64,000 nt of DNA from Rhododendron vialii (Eukaryota; Streptophyta; Magnoliopsida; Ericales; Ericaceae): NCBI RefSeq assembly GCF_030253575.1, contig NC_080568.1:26799001-26863000 (forward strand), given 5' to 3'. Within the stretch, counting starts at the first letter, position 1. Every line of letters starts with the position of its first letter. The notes under the pieces were generated by a model that saw nothing but the letters and a program-made list of their open reading frames with translations, was not told where the DNA came from and did not search any database. A program made the translations under genes and the position numbers. Positions 1-12,133 of this stretch are shown here, in pieces.

Positions 1-263
1 CCGAAGTCTAGGCAGGAATGGCTTGATGGTGACCCGACGGCTCGCCAAGGCAAGGCAAAGAAGCAAGGCAAAACTCAGCGGCTGGAGCTATCGAGCTCGG
101 CATCGATGGGATAAAGGAAATTACATCGATGCCGAGGGGCTTACCCAAGGAGGCAGCTAATGAGCTCGGCATCGATGGAGGGAAATAAGTTACATCGATG
201 CCGAAGCTCTTATCACAGCAGCATAAGCCTGTTGCCATCGATGCCGAGGGCTCTAGGAGGGGA
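1..263. repeat. Cluster of alternating inverted 13-mers (paired hairpins)
   Basis: The 13-mer CTCGGCATCGATG occurs at 96-108 and 165-177. Its inverse CATCGATGCCGAG occurs at 124-136, 193-205 (last base changed) and 236-248. They alternate so that 96-136 and 165-205 can each fold into a hairpin with a loop of about 15 nt. Similar clusters with unrelated sequences lie inside the LTRs at 42361-42514 and 44089-44195, so this is probably part of an LTR or leader of a degraded retrotransposon. The open frame here is only this repeat translated. Confidence 0.6.
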
Positions 264-2990
264 ATTTTGAAGCATCTCCTGAAGAATCTGGGGCGTACGA
301 AGTAGAATAGATTTTGCTTACATCATTGTAGATCTAGATCTAGATTGGTTTTTGTTCTTGAATGTTCTTCATTTTCAGTCTTGAATCTTTATTTTCTGTT
401 TTCATTAATTAGTTTTTGGTATTGTCTTCTTTATTAAAGTTGTAGTGAATCTTCCGATCTATCTTTCAATCTAATTTTCTTCTAGTGTTGTTAATTCAAT
501 TATGTTAAGTAAATTTTCGCTTGCCCCTATCTCAATAGATATGTGCGAGTAGTTTACCAAAGTTAGGTCATGGGGTGATTAACACCTCATGGCTTAAGTA
601 GAATTGCGTTTTTCACCATAAAGTCTAAACCTTTGGTTCGAGAATCGATGTGGGGTTCGGATTTATTGTCAAATCGCTAAGGTGTTAATCTCCTTGATCA
701 TGTGTAGGTAGGAGCATCGCCTACCTACCACACATGATACTTGGAGCTCTGACGCACGAGGCATTTGCTAAATAAATTCTAGAGCTAGCTTGGTAATCGA
801 GCCATTTTATTTTCCGATTCGGGAACCTTGATCGTGTATCCTGAACCGCGTATTTAGGTGAGAAATGCAGTTTAATTTGAGTTGTGAGTGTTAGTAATTC
901 CTAGACCTAACCTGCCTTTTATCTTAGTTTATTTGCTTTTCAATTTAGCTCTTTTCATTTCCACTACGCACGTAAAACCAAGTTGGCTGTCTAAAAGCCG
1001 AAAGCCCTTACTTGCATCTACAAATCCAGCAAAGCCGTATTAATTTTTCCCTTAGGTACGATCCCGGACTTCCGGATTATCATGCTTCGACTGACGTATT
1101 AGGCCCTACGCTTGGGGCGTTATCTCTTATATCGGAGCGAACGAAGCAAGTATTAGCGAACGTGATATTACCAATGATGAGGGAGAATGTGATATTCATT
1201 CAATCGTCCATACGAACGAAAGGTCCAAAATCGAGTGTTAGAACATACCTTAACGATAATATTTTGGTCAAAAAGAAGGCATTGAATGAAGTTTTCCAAG
1301 TCCGCTAGAGCATTGAAGCAAGTTGGAAACAAGGTACGGTCTAATTCATCTACGTTAGATATAGTACAATGAGAAGTAAGCGACATCACTCTTCTGTTAT
1401 GCTTAATAAGAGAAGCTCGTAAAATTTTCGTGGTTTTAACTATTTGTCTGGTCGTTAACTTCAGGGTCCCGGAATTAATTGAGTTGCGCGCAAACTTGGT
1501 CGGGCATCTAGAGAAAAGGAACAATGATCGATGTTATAATTGATGTTGAAATGGTGCATAGGACATCAGAGTCACTGGCTGTTTGCTTGAACGAGAGCTT
1601 TTAAATGGTTGAATTAGATTGCTTTTATAAATGTTTGATCCAATTCTGAGTCACTCTCCTTAATGTCATGACTGGTCACTAAGTATGTCAAAAAAATTCA
1701 CATCTCGTATAGGAAAATTAATATGATGCGCCAACGCACCTCAGGCGCAATTCGCGTGCGCCCGGGCGCGACCTGGTTTTTTCCCCTTGATTGAGGCGCA
1801 TTTAATTTGCGCCCCAGGCGCAACAAAGGTCCTTCTTCTGGCTGGCGCACTGTGCTCATTAGCACTTCATGTTCGCAATTCTTCGAGACTTCTTAATGTC
1901 AAACTTTGTACAATCGGTTTTGCCAACGTACTATCATGGAAACGACTTAATACATCGCCAAAAAAGGAGAGAAATCGACATAACTAATGCATGTTGGACA
2001 GTCAAATGGGTGCATTTCGACTCGTATCGTGATGCGCTTTGGTCCATCAATTAGCTTGTCCTCCAGGCTAACCTCAACTTCTCTTCTAATTGAAGACGAG
2101 TTAAACAAGATAAGGAAGTGGTAACTATCGTGAATTTCGAACTAGAACCGTAGGAGCAGAAAGGATTTAAATTTGTCAACTTCAGCTTGCAAAATCGTGC
2201 AATTTCGTCGATGAGCTCATTCACTTGCTAGCCACAAAATTATGCTCTTCAATCTTTTAACGACCCTCCATTTGCTGACCCGATAATCTTTTGCAAGTCT
2301 TTAACAACATAGCCAAAAATACTTAGCAGTTAAGCCCAAGTTGAACATTGGGATATTGCACTTCTTAACCAATAGATCGAGTCTATCACCTTTCTAAACA
2401 GATGCAGCACCACGCGAAGGAGATATTATTGATTGTGACAGAGAATGCAATAGTCCTTCAATTGGCCTTACAAGGAAGGTCCACAATTATGCGTTCATGG
2501 CTACTTTAGCGCGCTTAAATTTCGTTCAGCAAGACGGCTGAGGAATGAAATTTCCTAGCGCATGCATATATTGGAGCACTGAAGCAAGTTGAAAACAAAA
2601 CAGAGTCTCATTCAACTATGTTAGACGTAGTGCTAAGATAAGTGAGCAGTATCATCGGTTCTGTTTTTGAGCTCCTATGTTTTCCTTGTCTAGCCCTTTG
2701 GTGAGGACTGGAGCTCCAAATTTTTATTGGTTTATAAGTTACCATACTTTTCAATCCAAACCCACCCTTCATTACGTAGGGAATTTCATGGCTACAATGC
2801 TATCCATACGGACAATTCATGCACAAATTTTGTCGTGGAATTCATCATAGATTCTCCAAAAATGATCCGAGCAATTCATTAAATGTAAAATATTTTTTCG
2901 CGTTCCTAGTAGAAAATTAGTTGAATCAAATACCTACAAGTGCTCGATCAAATTATCTAATTTTTTATTCAGATTTGAGGATAATGAAAA
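264..2990. other. Gene-free stretch, probably degraded retroelement
   Basis: No gene is supported. A pyrimidine- and T-rich stretch with short direct repeats (about 340-480) is followed by mixed sequence with no conserved reading frame. A segment of about 70 bp near 1310-1380 (GAAGCAAGTTGGAAACAA...) recurs diverged near 2580-2650, which suggests an old internal duplication. The base composition and the hairpin clusters at each side (1-263 and 1744-1849) fit a decayed LTR element, but no reverse transcriptase, integrase or clear LTR boundary is visible. Confidence 0.35.
1744..1849. repeat. GGCGCA/TGCGCC paired-hairpin cluster
   Basis: GGCGCA at 1744-1749 pairs with TGCGCC at 1757-1762, and GGCGCA at 1795-1800 pairs with TGCGCC at 1808-1813. 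Further GGGCGCG (1764-1770), AGGCGCAAC (1816-1824) and TGGCGCA (1843-1849) copies follow. The layout of two short hairpins separated by a spacer matches the other LTR hairpin clusters in this window although the sequence is unrelated. The GC content stands out from its AT-rich surroundings. Confidence 0.55.
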
Positions 2991-3299
2991 GTTTGATGAA
3001 TTAGATCGAGTACCTCTGTGTATTGAATTAAGCTAGTAATTATTTGTGAGAATCCTTACAATTTTTTTTTGTTTAATGAACGACTCGAATAATTTGTACG
3101 AGACCTATAACAAGCCTCAAACAAAATCTATACATAATTGTCTGTGTGGATAGATTCTCTGCAAAACCACTGGGCTCCTTTGTGGATTTTAAGGAAACGT
3201 CTCCCAAACAGAACAGCACGTACGCTCTGAACAAAACCGTCCGCATACCGCAGTGCAAAATCCTGTGAGGCGAGCGCGACCCAGCTCAGTAGATCTCCA

Positions 3300-6200
3300 A
3301 TGGCGGAAAACGATTCAGATTCCCCTCTCTCTCCCAACCATATCCCACCCCCAGAAAATCACCCCAGCAAACGCCCCAAAACCCTAACCCTATCGCAGGC
3401 GCCGAGCTCCCCTCCACCGCACGAACCCGCCTGCGATGGATCGGATACGGAGTCGCAGAGCTGTGGTATATGCCTGTGCTCGGAGGAAGGTGGTAGGGCG
3501 ATCATCAGAGGGCGCATCGACAGCTGCGAGCACTACTTCTGCTTCGTCTGCATCATGGAGTGGGCCAAGGTCGAGTCTCGGTGCCCACTCTGCAAGTGCA
3601 GGTTCACCAGCATCCGCCGTCCCCCCATGGACGGCGTCTTTCTCAACGAGCGTGTCGTTAGAGTACCCGTTCGCGACCAGGTTAGGGCTTCGTCGATCCA
3701 ATTGCTTCGCTTTGTTTTCCTTTTTTCCCTTTTCTTTAATTGTGGTAGTTTTATTAGACTGTTGTTTTTTTGATAAGGGTATGTTGACAGGCGAAATTTA
3801 GAAAATGTAGGATATGGGTATTGCTGGGGTACTATGAGGAATAGATATTTATAATTTAGACTAATCTTGTACGCAATAACACTTCAATAACGAAAAATAG
3901 CTAAATGAATTGGGTGATTAGGAATCCAACATCAAATAACAATTTAACAATTTAATGCCAAACTTACGATACAAATCAGAGTTTTGTGCCATTACACTAA
4001 AGGACCTATGGTCCTTGCTATGAGTGGAACTGATTTGGTGACCTGTTTGGTTTGATTTGTGCTGAATTTGTGGATGCTAATGGGTGAATTATGCTTGGAA
4101 CTAAATGAGTGTGAATGAGATTAGTTTTTCAGTACTTGGAAAGGAGCATAAGTTTTTTCCTCCTTGCAGTCCCTTTGATCAGTTTATGAATGGTTTCTGG
4201 CTTTGATGTTTTGGTGGGTTACATTCCTTCCTATTGGGTAGAGAAGTATATCATGATCTTCAATCGATCTTATCTAGGATTGCAAATTCAAACACGTAGT
4301 AGTTTAAATGTTCCCATCTCTGGATATGGGTGCCTTGTCTAGTAGTCAAATTCTCTTTATGAATAAGCCTCCCTCCTTTATCTGAATTTGTTTTTCAAAT
4401 TTTCGGACCCTCTAGGTTAGGACCACTTAAAATTGTTTAGCTCGTAAGACTTTCTGTTGCCACCCCTTCTTATTGGCTACGTGGACAAGATTTACTGGCT
4501 CAGAAACTTGGCCCAAGTTTGGCCCCCCGGTGCAATGTTTATCATGTTACTTCATTGATAGAGGGTGGTGAGACCTGATCACTTTACCTTGTTAGGCAAG
4601 GTGTATTCATTGAAGCTTTTGGCCTTCTTAATGCAGAATCTGGTTTTTATTGGTTGTGCATTTGTGCATTGGATTAGACTCCTTACTCCTGTGATGCTTG
4701 GTAAATTGAACATTCTGAGAAAATTCTTTTTGTCCTTCCATTTCTGAGAGTTGTTTTGCCACCTACAAGTTGTTTAGTCACGATTTTGGTTTCTTTAAGA
4801 TGCATGTAGGAAGCGTGTATTAGGCTTTATTGTTGTGCAATCCGTACATAGATATAGTATGTGGTGCAATATACGTATGGGAAGTATATAATGCATTCTG
4901 TACTTATAAGAATCATATATCAGCGGTTAACATTTTTTGGACACACATTGAAACACGTTACGATTTTGTTCTTAAAGACATGGCACACTTTCATTCCTAA
5001 ACAGCAAACTCAACGATCGAAACACATCTATTTTTAATAATTGATCTTTGATTTCCAGTAATTGATTAAAAGTTTTCAAATACAGTTACTTGAAAATTGA
5101 AATATCTAGGGCATGAAGTCTTGTTAAGACAAAGTATATACAAAGGAAAGTGACAATGCTTTCTGCGTATAGAAAAAACCTCAAATTAAGTGTATTTTTT
5201 ACAAGCCACAAGAAACCAAATTCTGGTTCCATGAACCAGAACGACCCCTGTTCCTGGTGGCATAGAGATTGATTAATTATTGTTTGTGCGCCATGCAAAC
5301 TGCAAACTGACATGATCCTTTGCCTAGTTTAGGTAGAGTTGCTGTGCTTTCTTTGACTAGCTGTTCGTGCAGGACCTAGACAAATCCTTCTTCTTAAATT
5401 ACAGCTGAAACTGGATGCATATTTCATGAACAGTCACAGATAATGAAATATTTTTGCATTGTAGGTTTATCATTGTTTCGGAAATGCGACAGTAGGGCCT
5501 CCGGATCCATATTCAGAAGTTCAATGTACAGTGTGCAACAGTGAGGGAGATGAAAATTTTCTTCTACTTTGTGACCTTTGTGACGCCGCATCCCATACTT
5601 ACTGTGTTGGTCTGGGAGCCACTGTCCCAGAGGGTGATTGGTTTTGCAATGACTGCACTGTTTCTAAAGCTGAACACGAGAAGAGTGAAACAGATGCCCA
5701 TCTTGACACCCCATTGAGTTTTAGAAGCTCGGGTGAAAGACCGTTGGTGGAAGAACATGCTTCTATTCTTGCTATTAGACGAGAACCCAGGTTGAGAGTA
5801 CTTGAGAGACCTCCCACCAGAGTTCCAGCACATCCGAATAACTTGTCAACTCCTATTCCTTTTGAGAGGAGAACCAACCCTGAGTTGGGTGCAAGAACTC
5901 TGCGGCGGTGCCGAAATGTGCAAGGTCGTATACAACAGTTACGTGAAAATTGGAATGCTTTTCGTAGAGGATCCTTGAGTTTTACATCCAAATCATCTGA
6001 TACAGCTGATGATACAAAACTGAGAAAGAGCAGTGGTGCCACTTCTTCTGGCAGATCAAGTCAGCCGCATCGTTCTGGTAATAATGTATCTGAAGGAGGC
6101 TCTTATGATGTAGTCAAAGCTTGGAAAATGTTGGATGCAGCCAAGTCAATGGAACAGGTTCGTGGGAAAACCAGCATTGTTCTTAAATCCTCGAAAGATA

Positions 6201-8009
6201 ATTTAAGCAAAGTAAATATCCCAGTAGCAAAAACTAAACCAAGTTGTAGCCTTCTGGCATCAAGTAGCAAACCTCTTCGGGTGAAGGATCTTGCAAAAAC
6301 TAGATCACAAAAGCATAACAAATGCTATTCTTCTTCTGTAAAAGGAACTGAGAGTCATAAACCTCAGATAGATACAAGGGAGAGACATGATATTGCTATT
6401 GCTACTTCGACAAGGATTTTGAAATTCAATGAGATTTCTCCAAGCTCTCAATCACTAGGAGACTATATCCACACTTCAGTTCTAGTGAATGTTTGCCACG
6501 GAAATGGGGGGAAGCCACCAGAAGAAAGATTATGTGCTCAATCAGTGGATGGTTTACAGGAGCATGACGGATTTGGTTGCTTGGTTTCTCCAGCTGGGCC
6601 TGTGACTTCAGGTTCTAACTCAACTTCTGCCAAACTGGAAATGTCTTCATCCTCCTGTATGGGACTTCCCAATGAAAAAGCTAGAATGGGAAAAAGTTGT
6701 GCTGGAAGCAAGTCTATACAAGAAGATGATGCCAAGAGTGAGATTCAGTCTCTTGTCAAGCTCAATCTGAAGCTCCTGACCCGAGATAGACCAATAGGTA
6801 TGGATATTTTGTTTGAACTTAGGGTCCTTTTGTTTGACTGGACCATGCACAAATAGTTAAAGAACGTTCTATCCGGAATTCAATCTCATCAGATTAACAA
6901 TGACGGGGTTAGCAATTCTGATTTCCAGTGGTACTATATCCCTGTTTTTGTGGGATTTTGTAGCCGACGGATATCTAATCCGCACCTCGCAAACAATGAT
7001 CCGTCCCAATATGGAGGTCGGAACGCAAGGGCAATCATTGAGTGAATTGAATCTTCTTTGAGTTAGTTGACTGAAGCACAAAAGTTCCAATTGAAGGTAG
7101 GATATGTGATCCCCGTGGATTTATTGCTCAATTCGATGCTGTGGGCCAAAAAAAAAAGGCCCTTAGTACTTCTGTGCTTTTCTCTTTGTGCGTCTTTTCA
7201 GTAACTCGATTGTTCTTAGACTGTTGGGAAATGTGGTACAAACTGTTGGGGTCGTTTCCTTGTGGGACTGCACATCCCAGCTTGAAGGTAAAAATCAGAT
7301 GTTGGATGTCAATTGTCAATTGAGGGGATTGTTGAATAAACTGAAAGGAAAATCTACAATTTTAAAAAGCTTCTATAGGGTTGAATAGAAATTCGATTGA
7401 CCATTTGTGAAGTTTTACTCTGTATAAAGTGGAGAAGACACGTAGTCCCCAATTGATGGTTGTATGGGCAAGGAGGACTGAAGGCTGACCTAAGCTTTGG
7501 CAATATATGCACAAAGTGACTGCTTTCAGAAAGTTTTACCACGGAAATAAAATGGATAACACACATGTTGACAAAATTGTATTTTGTTTTTCCCCCACAA
7601 GGGCGAGGTGTCTTAAGAGAGTTACTGGATTTTGATGCTAATTCGAGGGAAATGCATATTTACAACCTAAATAGAATCCAGTTCTATGCTTCCGTGATAT
7701 TTTTGTTGCTGGTATTTTCAATAAAGCAAGCAAATTCGTGATTGTGCAGGAGTGGATGCATTTAAGGAAATTGCAAGACTTTCTACTCACTCCATCTTAG
7801 CAGCATGTGGTTTAGAAGGGCCAAAACCAGGTGTCCGTTTCTTTCTGAGCTCTGTATGTTGCCATAGTAATCAGGTTGAAGTTCAACAACTCCGAAGAAT
7901 GTCTACACTAATGCCTAGCTCTTGCAGAGAATGTTTTTATGTCTTTGTCAAGGATGTCGTTAATGCCGTCGTGGTTGAAAAAATAGGCCATGTCAAAACG
8001 CGGCATTGA
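3300..8009 (+). CDS. RING finger + PHD finger protein (unit A, apparently intact)
   Basis: Three exons are read: 3300-3680, 5465-6797 and 7750-8009. They are joined by GT-AG introns of 1784 and 952 bp with compatible phases (0 and 1), and predict 657 aa. Exon 1 carries a C3HC4 RING at residues 55-98 (C55, C58, C76, H78, C81, C84, C95, C98) after a Pro/Ser-rich N-terminus with a KRPK basic patch. Exon 2 opens with a C4HC3 PHD finger at about 148-191 (C148, C151, C163, C166, H171, C174, C188, C191), followed by a long Ser/Lys-rich low-complexity region. Exon 3 encodes a conserved tail with FVKDVV and EKIGHVK. RING domains usually recruit E2 ubiquitin-conjugating enzymes and PHD fingers usually read histone tails, so a nuclear ubiquitin-ligase or chromatin role is an inference. 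Copies in units B and C are broken, so this is the only complete one here. The exact family name was not recognised. Confidence 0.85.
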
Positions 8010-8432
8010 GGCGGTTATGCTGGCATAATGGTCTGTGGTGGAATTCCATTGTAGTGTTTAGGTTACTTTCTTTTGTTATCATTCTTTGAACTAGTAGTAA
8101 ATTATTTAGGTGTTTCGAGTTGTGGAGGGGAAGAGACCATCTTACGCCAAACTCCATACTGTCCATAGCTCCATAGAAATGGTTTTTGTCTGTCGTGTAG
8201 ATCTGTAGTCTGTACCGAGTAATCTAACGCCAAATTCAGTAATGCTCATAGCTCCACGGTATTGTCTGTTTCAACTCTGTTTTTGTTCTGTGTAGGGTGC
8301 ATATTAAACTACTAGCAAGCATTGGCTATTATATATTGCTGTGACTTTGTGATGGTTATCCATGGCAGCACCTCTTTGCTCAATAACTCAAACCTGTTTC
8401 AGGGTAGTGACGTGACGTAGCCCGCCTCATGC
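8010..8432 (+). other. 3' flank of RING-PHD gene and start of shared spacer
   Basis: The sequence after the stop codon is conserved after the PHD copies in units B (25778-26086) and C (40045-40376). It is therefore part of the duplicated block and probably holds the 3' UTR. From about 8330 the shared spacer begins; its equivalents are at about 27545, 33970, 51450 and 61260. No further gene is seen. In units B and C a hAT insertion separates these two parts, while in unit A they are continuous. Confidence 0.5.
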
Positions 8433-8654
8433 GAGGCCGGATCCCCTCAATTTGCTTCTTACCAGTTTTGGTCCATTTGGTGCATTCAGGATGTCCAAAA
8501 GTGTTTTGGATGGCTCAAATTTAAAGGGGTGTTTTTAAATAAAAACAAAAAAACAAAAAAACTCTTTAAATTTGAGCCGTCCAAAACTCTTTTGGACGGC
8601 CTGGATATAACAAATGGACCGAACTGATTAGAAGCCAAATTGACCGGATCCAAT
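8433..8654. mobile_element. 222-bp foldback MITE with 12-bp flanking direct repeat
   Basis: The two arms, about 100 bp each, are imperfect inverted copies. The left arm reads CGGATCC...TCAATTTG...GGTCCATTTG...GTCCAAAAG...GGCTCAAATTTAAA, and the right arm gives the same order on the other strand. CCCGCCTCATGC flanks it at 8421-8432 and 8655-8666. The same spacer in units B (28041-28053), C (51771-51783) and at 61354-61366 has a single copy of the corresponding sequence, so the insertion is confirmed by empty sites. The superfamily is uncertain; a Mutator-like MITE fits best given the long arms. Confidence 0.75.
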
Positions 8655-8916
8655 CCCGCCTCATGCCCAGTTATAGATAATCTTCCTCACAAGATTGCAC
8701 AAAAACAATTAAGAGATTTTTTCAATTGCAAATAGTACGGAGTATTCAAAATCGTGAATGATTAATGTCATTGGCCTTAACTTTGGTGTGGACCCAGATA
8801 CCAAATTAGTGTCAAGGATTCGTTGTTGGATTACTTTACGTTATTGATTTTGGGAAAAATTGCAAACGCTAATAACTATTTTTCAAGCATAAATAAATTT
8901 CTATTTATACGTATAC

Positions 8917-9561
8917 TAGGGCTGTAAATGAACTGAGCCATTCGCGAACTGTTCGAGGCTCGGTTCGATAAGAGCTCGTTCGAGTTCGATTTGTCTGCTA
9001 AACGAACTGAACCTGAACCTCAATTCTAGGCTCGTTCCGTAAATGAGCCAAACCTTAGCCTAACGGTATTCGGTTCGGTTAGGTTCGCGAACCTATACTT
9101 AAATTTAATTAATAATTCAATAGGGGTCTATTTGTAAATGTAAAAAATTTTAAAGTTGTATATATAATTCAATACTTATTTTTCTCCCAAATTCTATACG
9201 ATCAATGAGAGAGTTTGGGTTCGCTTGAGTTTAATGAGCTGAGCCAAATCAAACCTGAGTCTTGACGAGCTCAATTCGAGCTTAGATTCGGCTCGGCTCG
9301 ATTCATTTGAGTTTAACGAGCCAAACTCGAGCCAAGATGTTCAATTTCGAATCTAACTCGAGCCGAACTCGAGTCAGACTAGTATATTAACGAACCCAAC
9401 CGAGCCGAACCCGAGCCTTGAAAAATTTTAACAAGTTGAACTCGAGCCAAGTTGTTCAGGCTCGAATTGAACTCGAGCCGAACCCGAGCCGAACTCATAC
9501 CTTAACGAATACGAGCCGAACTTAACAGGGTTCGGCTCGATTCGGTTCGTTTACAGCCCTA
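8917..9561. mobile_element. hAT-like MITE, 645 bp
   Basis: The ends are TAGGGCTGTAAATGAAC and its inverse GTTCGTTTACAGCCCTA. The interior is almost entirely runs of GAGCC/GGCTC and GAACTCGAGCC motifs in both orientations, so it can fold back many times. The flanking 8-mers (8909-8916 and 9562-9569) match at 5 of 8 positions, consistent with an old 8-bp target duplication. Units B and C lack it. It is related to the shorter element at 9630-9854, which has a perfect duplication. Confidence 0.7.
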
Positions 9562-9629
9562 CGGTACACATGGGAATTACTCACTTTATAGGTGCAAAAT
9601 TAACTCGTGGAGTTCGTCATATCTATTTG

Positions 9630-9854
9630 TAGGGTTGTAAATGAACCGAGCAGCTTGCGAGCTTGGCTCGGTCCGGTTCATTAACGCTCAGCTCATTTAA
9701 CAAAAGCTTGGCTCTTTAATGGAGGCTCAGTTCGATTAAAGAGGCTCGTTTACTAAATAAATGACTAAGCTCGACTTGTTAAGACTCGAGCTCAAATTTT
9801 TAACTCATTTAGTAAACGAGCTGAGCTTGAGCTCCGGGCTCATTTACATCCCTA
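9630..9854. mobile_element. hAT-type MITE with perfect 8-bp target duplication
   Basis: TAGGGTTGTAAATGA at the left end and its inverse TCATTTACATCCCTA at the right end bound 225 bp. TCTATTTG flanks it at 9622-9629 and 9855-9862. The orthologous positions in unit B (about 28547-28555) and unit C (about 52279-52287) carry one uninterrupted TCTATTTG, which is the pre-insertion site. An 8-bp duplication with such ends points to the hAT superfamily. Interior GAGCT-rich motifs resemble the element at 8917-9561. Confidence 0.9.
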
Positions 9855-9862
9855 TCTATTTG

Positions 9863-11830
9863 CTTCTGTTTATTACTCCACCATTCTCGTTCGGAGAAAG
9901 CTACCAAGAGATTGTCCCACTTAGGAAATTTTACAAATGCCAATAAAGGTTGTCCAAGAGTTACTACATGGACATTTTTTTCGACACTAATTAAAAGTTG
10001 ATTTTTCGAGTTGGCCTTATCTCTTTATTATCACTATCATTCAATGGAACCAAACAAATAATGGTTCAATATTATCCACGTAAAGATAATGTGTAATCCT
10101 ACAGAGCCATTAATACAATTTTCAAATTGCTCAATCCAAATTCATTTTAGGAAATTTAGAAATTGCAAATAAATATTTTCTCCTGTATGGGTGGATTCGT
10201 ATATACACCTGAGTCTTACTGACATGGAACATTAAAAAATTGCTGTCTCGAGTTAGCCCCATAGATGTTTAAGGGAGATTAACAAATGCGAATAAATATC
10301 TTTCCAAATACAGGTGGATTTGTACCTGCATATACAAAATTGCCCTCTAAAGGCTGTCATATACATTATTTTGTCTCTATTCTATAATTATCATTTTGGG
10401 AAAGATAACGAATAGTAATTTAAGTTTGTCCATGTACAAGGGATATGAATTAAACAGGGCCAGGCAATTTCAATTCCTCAATCCGAATTCTTTTACGGGG
10501 GTTTTTAAATGTGAAATAAATATTTTCCTAGTACAAGTGGATTTGTATATGTTTTTTCAATTATTATTCAACCAAACACACTTTACACACACTCACATCT
10601 TTTGGTGGGGCCCACACATATTGGAAGTGTAGTGTGTGTGGACCCAATGTGAATGTGAGTGGGTTCGTGTAAGTGATTGTGTGTGATTGTAAAATGATTG
10701 GTGGGGCCCACATGCACCGGAAGTGTATGTTGGGTGGAGGAGTATTTATCACACACTTATAATGTATGAAACTCACAAGAGAATTGCACAAATACACTCA
10801 CAATATATTGAATTCACTCAATCTGAAAATAACATACAAGGAGGAGGAATTTCTCTCTCTCTGTAACTCTCTTATTCTCTTACTCCACTCATATCTTTTA
10901 CATAATCAGAATACATTCTTTATAGGCAAATCAAGCAGACAAGTAGATAATTTTGCAATAAATGCAAAGATCACAAATTGAAATACGGAAGCTTAAATTC
11001 AATACCCACGTTTTTGTTATTGTTCTTCTTGCAGGCTTATCTGACTTTCATTCTTCACCAACTTACCCTTCCACTTGCAGGCATTCATAGCCTCCAAAAC
11101 AATAGTTCCACACGTTTCAAATCAAGCTTACTGGTTTTTTCAACAGTGTAGTGTGTGTGGGCTCCAATATAAATGTGAGTGAGTTTGTGTGATGGTAGAA
11201 TGATACTACTTAATTCTAAATACACCTCCAAAAATTCTCCCCATACTAACATTGAGTGCAATTTTGTAATACATGATAAAAGGAAAAAGCGTTTAAAGAA
11301 CATTTGAAGATGTTTCAAGAAACCCTTGCGGAAAATAAATGTGACGATTTCTTCGTTGTAGGATTTATGTAATGGGGCCCCCGCACATGTGACGATTTTT
11401 TCTGTCGTGGAATGTTTATAATGCCGATCTCACGTGGCATATTGCATTAGCAATTGTTAACGGACTACTCCGCAAAATTAAAAATAGCTCGTCCTTCTGT
11501 CCCAAGTGGCTCGGAGATAGAAATGTCAGGTCACAAAAGACGATCAAAATCATTATCGTCAATTGTTTTCCTCTGTTCGTTCTTGTATATTTGCTTGTGA
11601 TGCTGCAGTATATGCGCGCCATCGCTCGTGTCCTCGTGGAAAGTTAGATTAAGAAAAATGAGCGCAAAGTCGAAGTAAAAAAAAAAGATTCACGTGGCGG
11701 GTCTCAATTAATTGATCAGAAACAAAGTTTAGTTTCCGTTTGGCTAATCAGAAACTTCGACCGTTTCTGTTTCTTCATCCCGATTAGTTGGTCGCACGGA
11801 ATCCTTTACATATTCCCATTTTTCCTATTC
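9863..11830. other. Gene-free spacer with repeated subunits, upstream of SRO-A
   Basis: The part from 9863 to about 10549 aligns with the spacers of units B and C and contains diverged repeats built around 'AACAAATGCGAATAAATATC...GGTGGATTTG'. From about 10550 to 11205 lies DNA absent from unit C, including two partial copies of a motif GTAGTGTGTGTGG (about 10628 and 11146). From about 11211 homology with the SRO upstream regions of B and C resumes. No gene is seen, and short frames here are not conserved between units. Confidence 0.5.
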
Positions 11831-11920
11831 GATGGCCTTTTCTTGTTGCAAAATACGAGAATACACGATGCCATGCGACGGGAAAAGAACAAGGTGGGGA
11901 CAAAACATTCGGACCACCAA

Positions 11921-11928
11921 TATATATA
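11921..11928 (+). promoter_or_regulatory. Probable TATA box of SRO-A
   Basis: TATATATA lies about 80 bp upstream of the 5' UTR splice donor at 12008/12009. The corresponding TATATATA is found in front of SRO-B (29846-29853) and SRO-C (54055-54062) in the same relative position. Conservation in the three copies supports a core promoter; the transcription start is not visible. Confidence 0.5.
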
Positions 11929-12133
11929 TGACTTGGTCACTCGCTTATAAAGACAGAAGTGTAAAGCCAATGCTTAGACTATCCAAGGACAAACCGAGAT
12001 TATCTGAGGTAAGGCCTTCCTTTCTCTCCTCCTGTTGGTTTTTCTGCCTTTTGTGTATATCTGCAAAGTCCTAGACTATAACTGGTTTTTAAATTCTGAC
12101 ACATTTGAGGTGTTTTTTTGCATGTATGGATAG

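Noticed and set aside
1012..1524. Overlapping plus and minus frames of about 100 codons, and a suspicion of rRNA in 1440-1510
   Set aside because: No rRNA helix or conserved block could be recognised and the frames match no known family; the area looks like degraded retroelement DNA.
3390..3801. Long overlapping frames on both strands over the RING exon
   Set aside because: They are GC-rich shadows of exon 1; only the +3300 frame carries the RING cysteines and leads to a valid splice donor.
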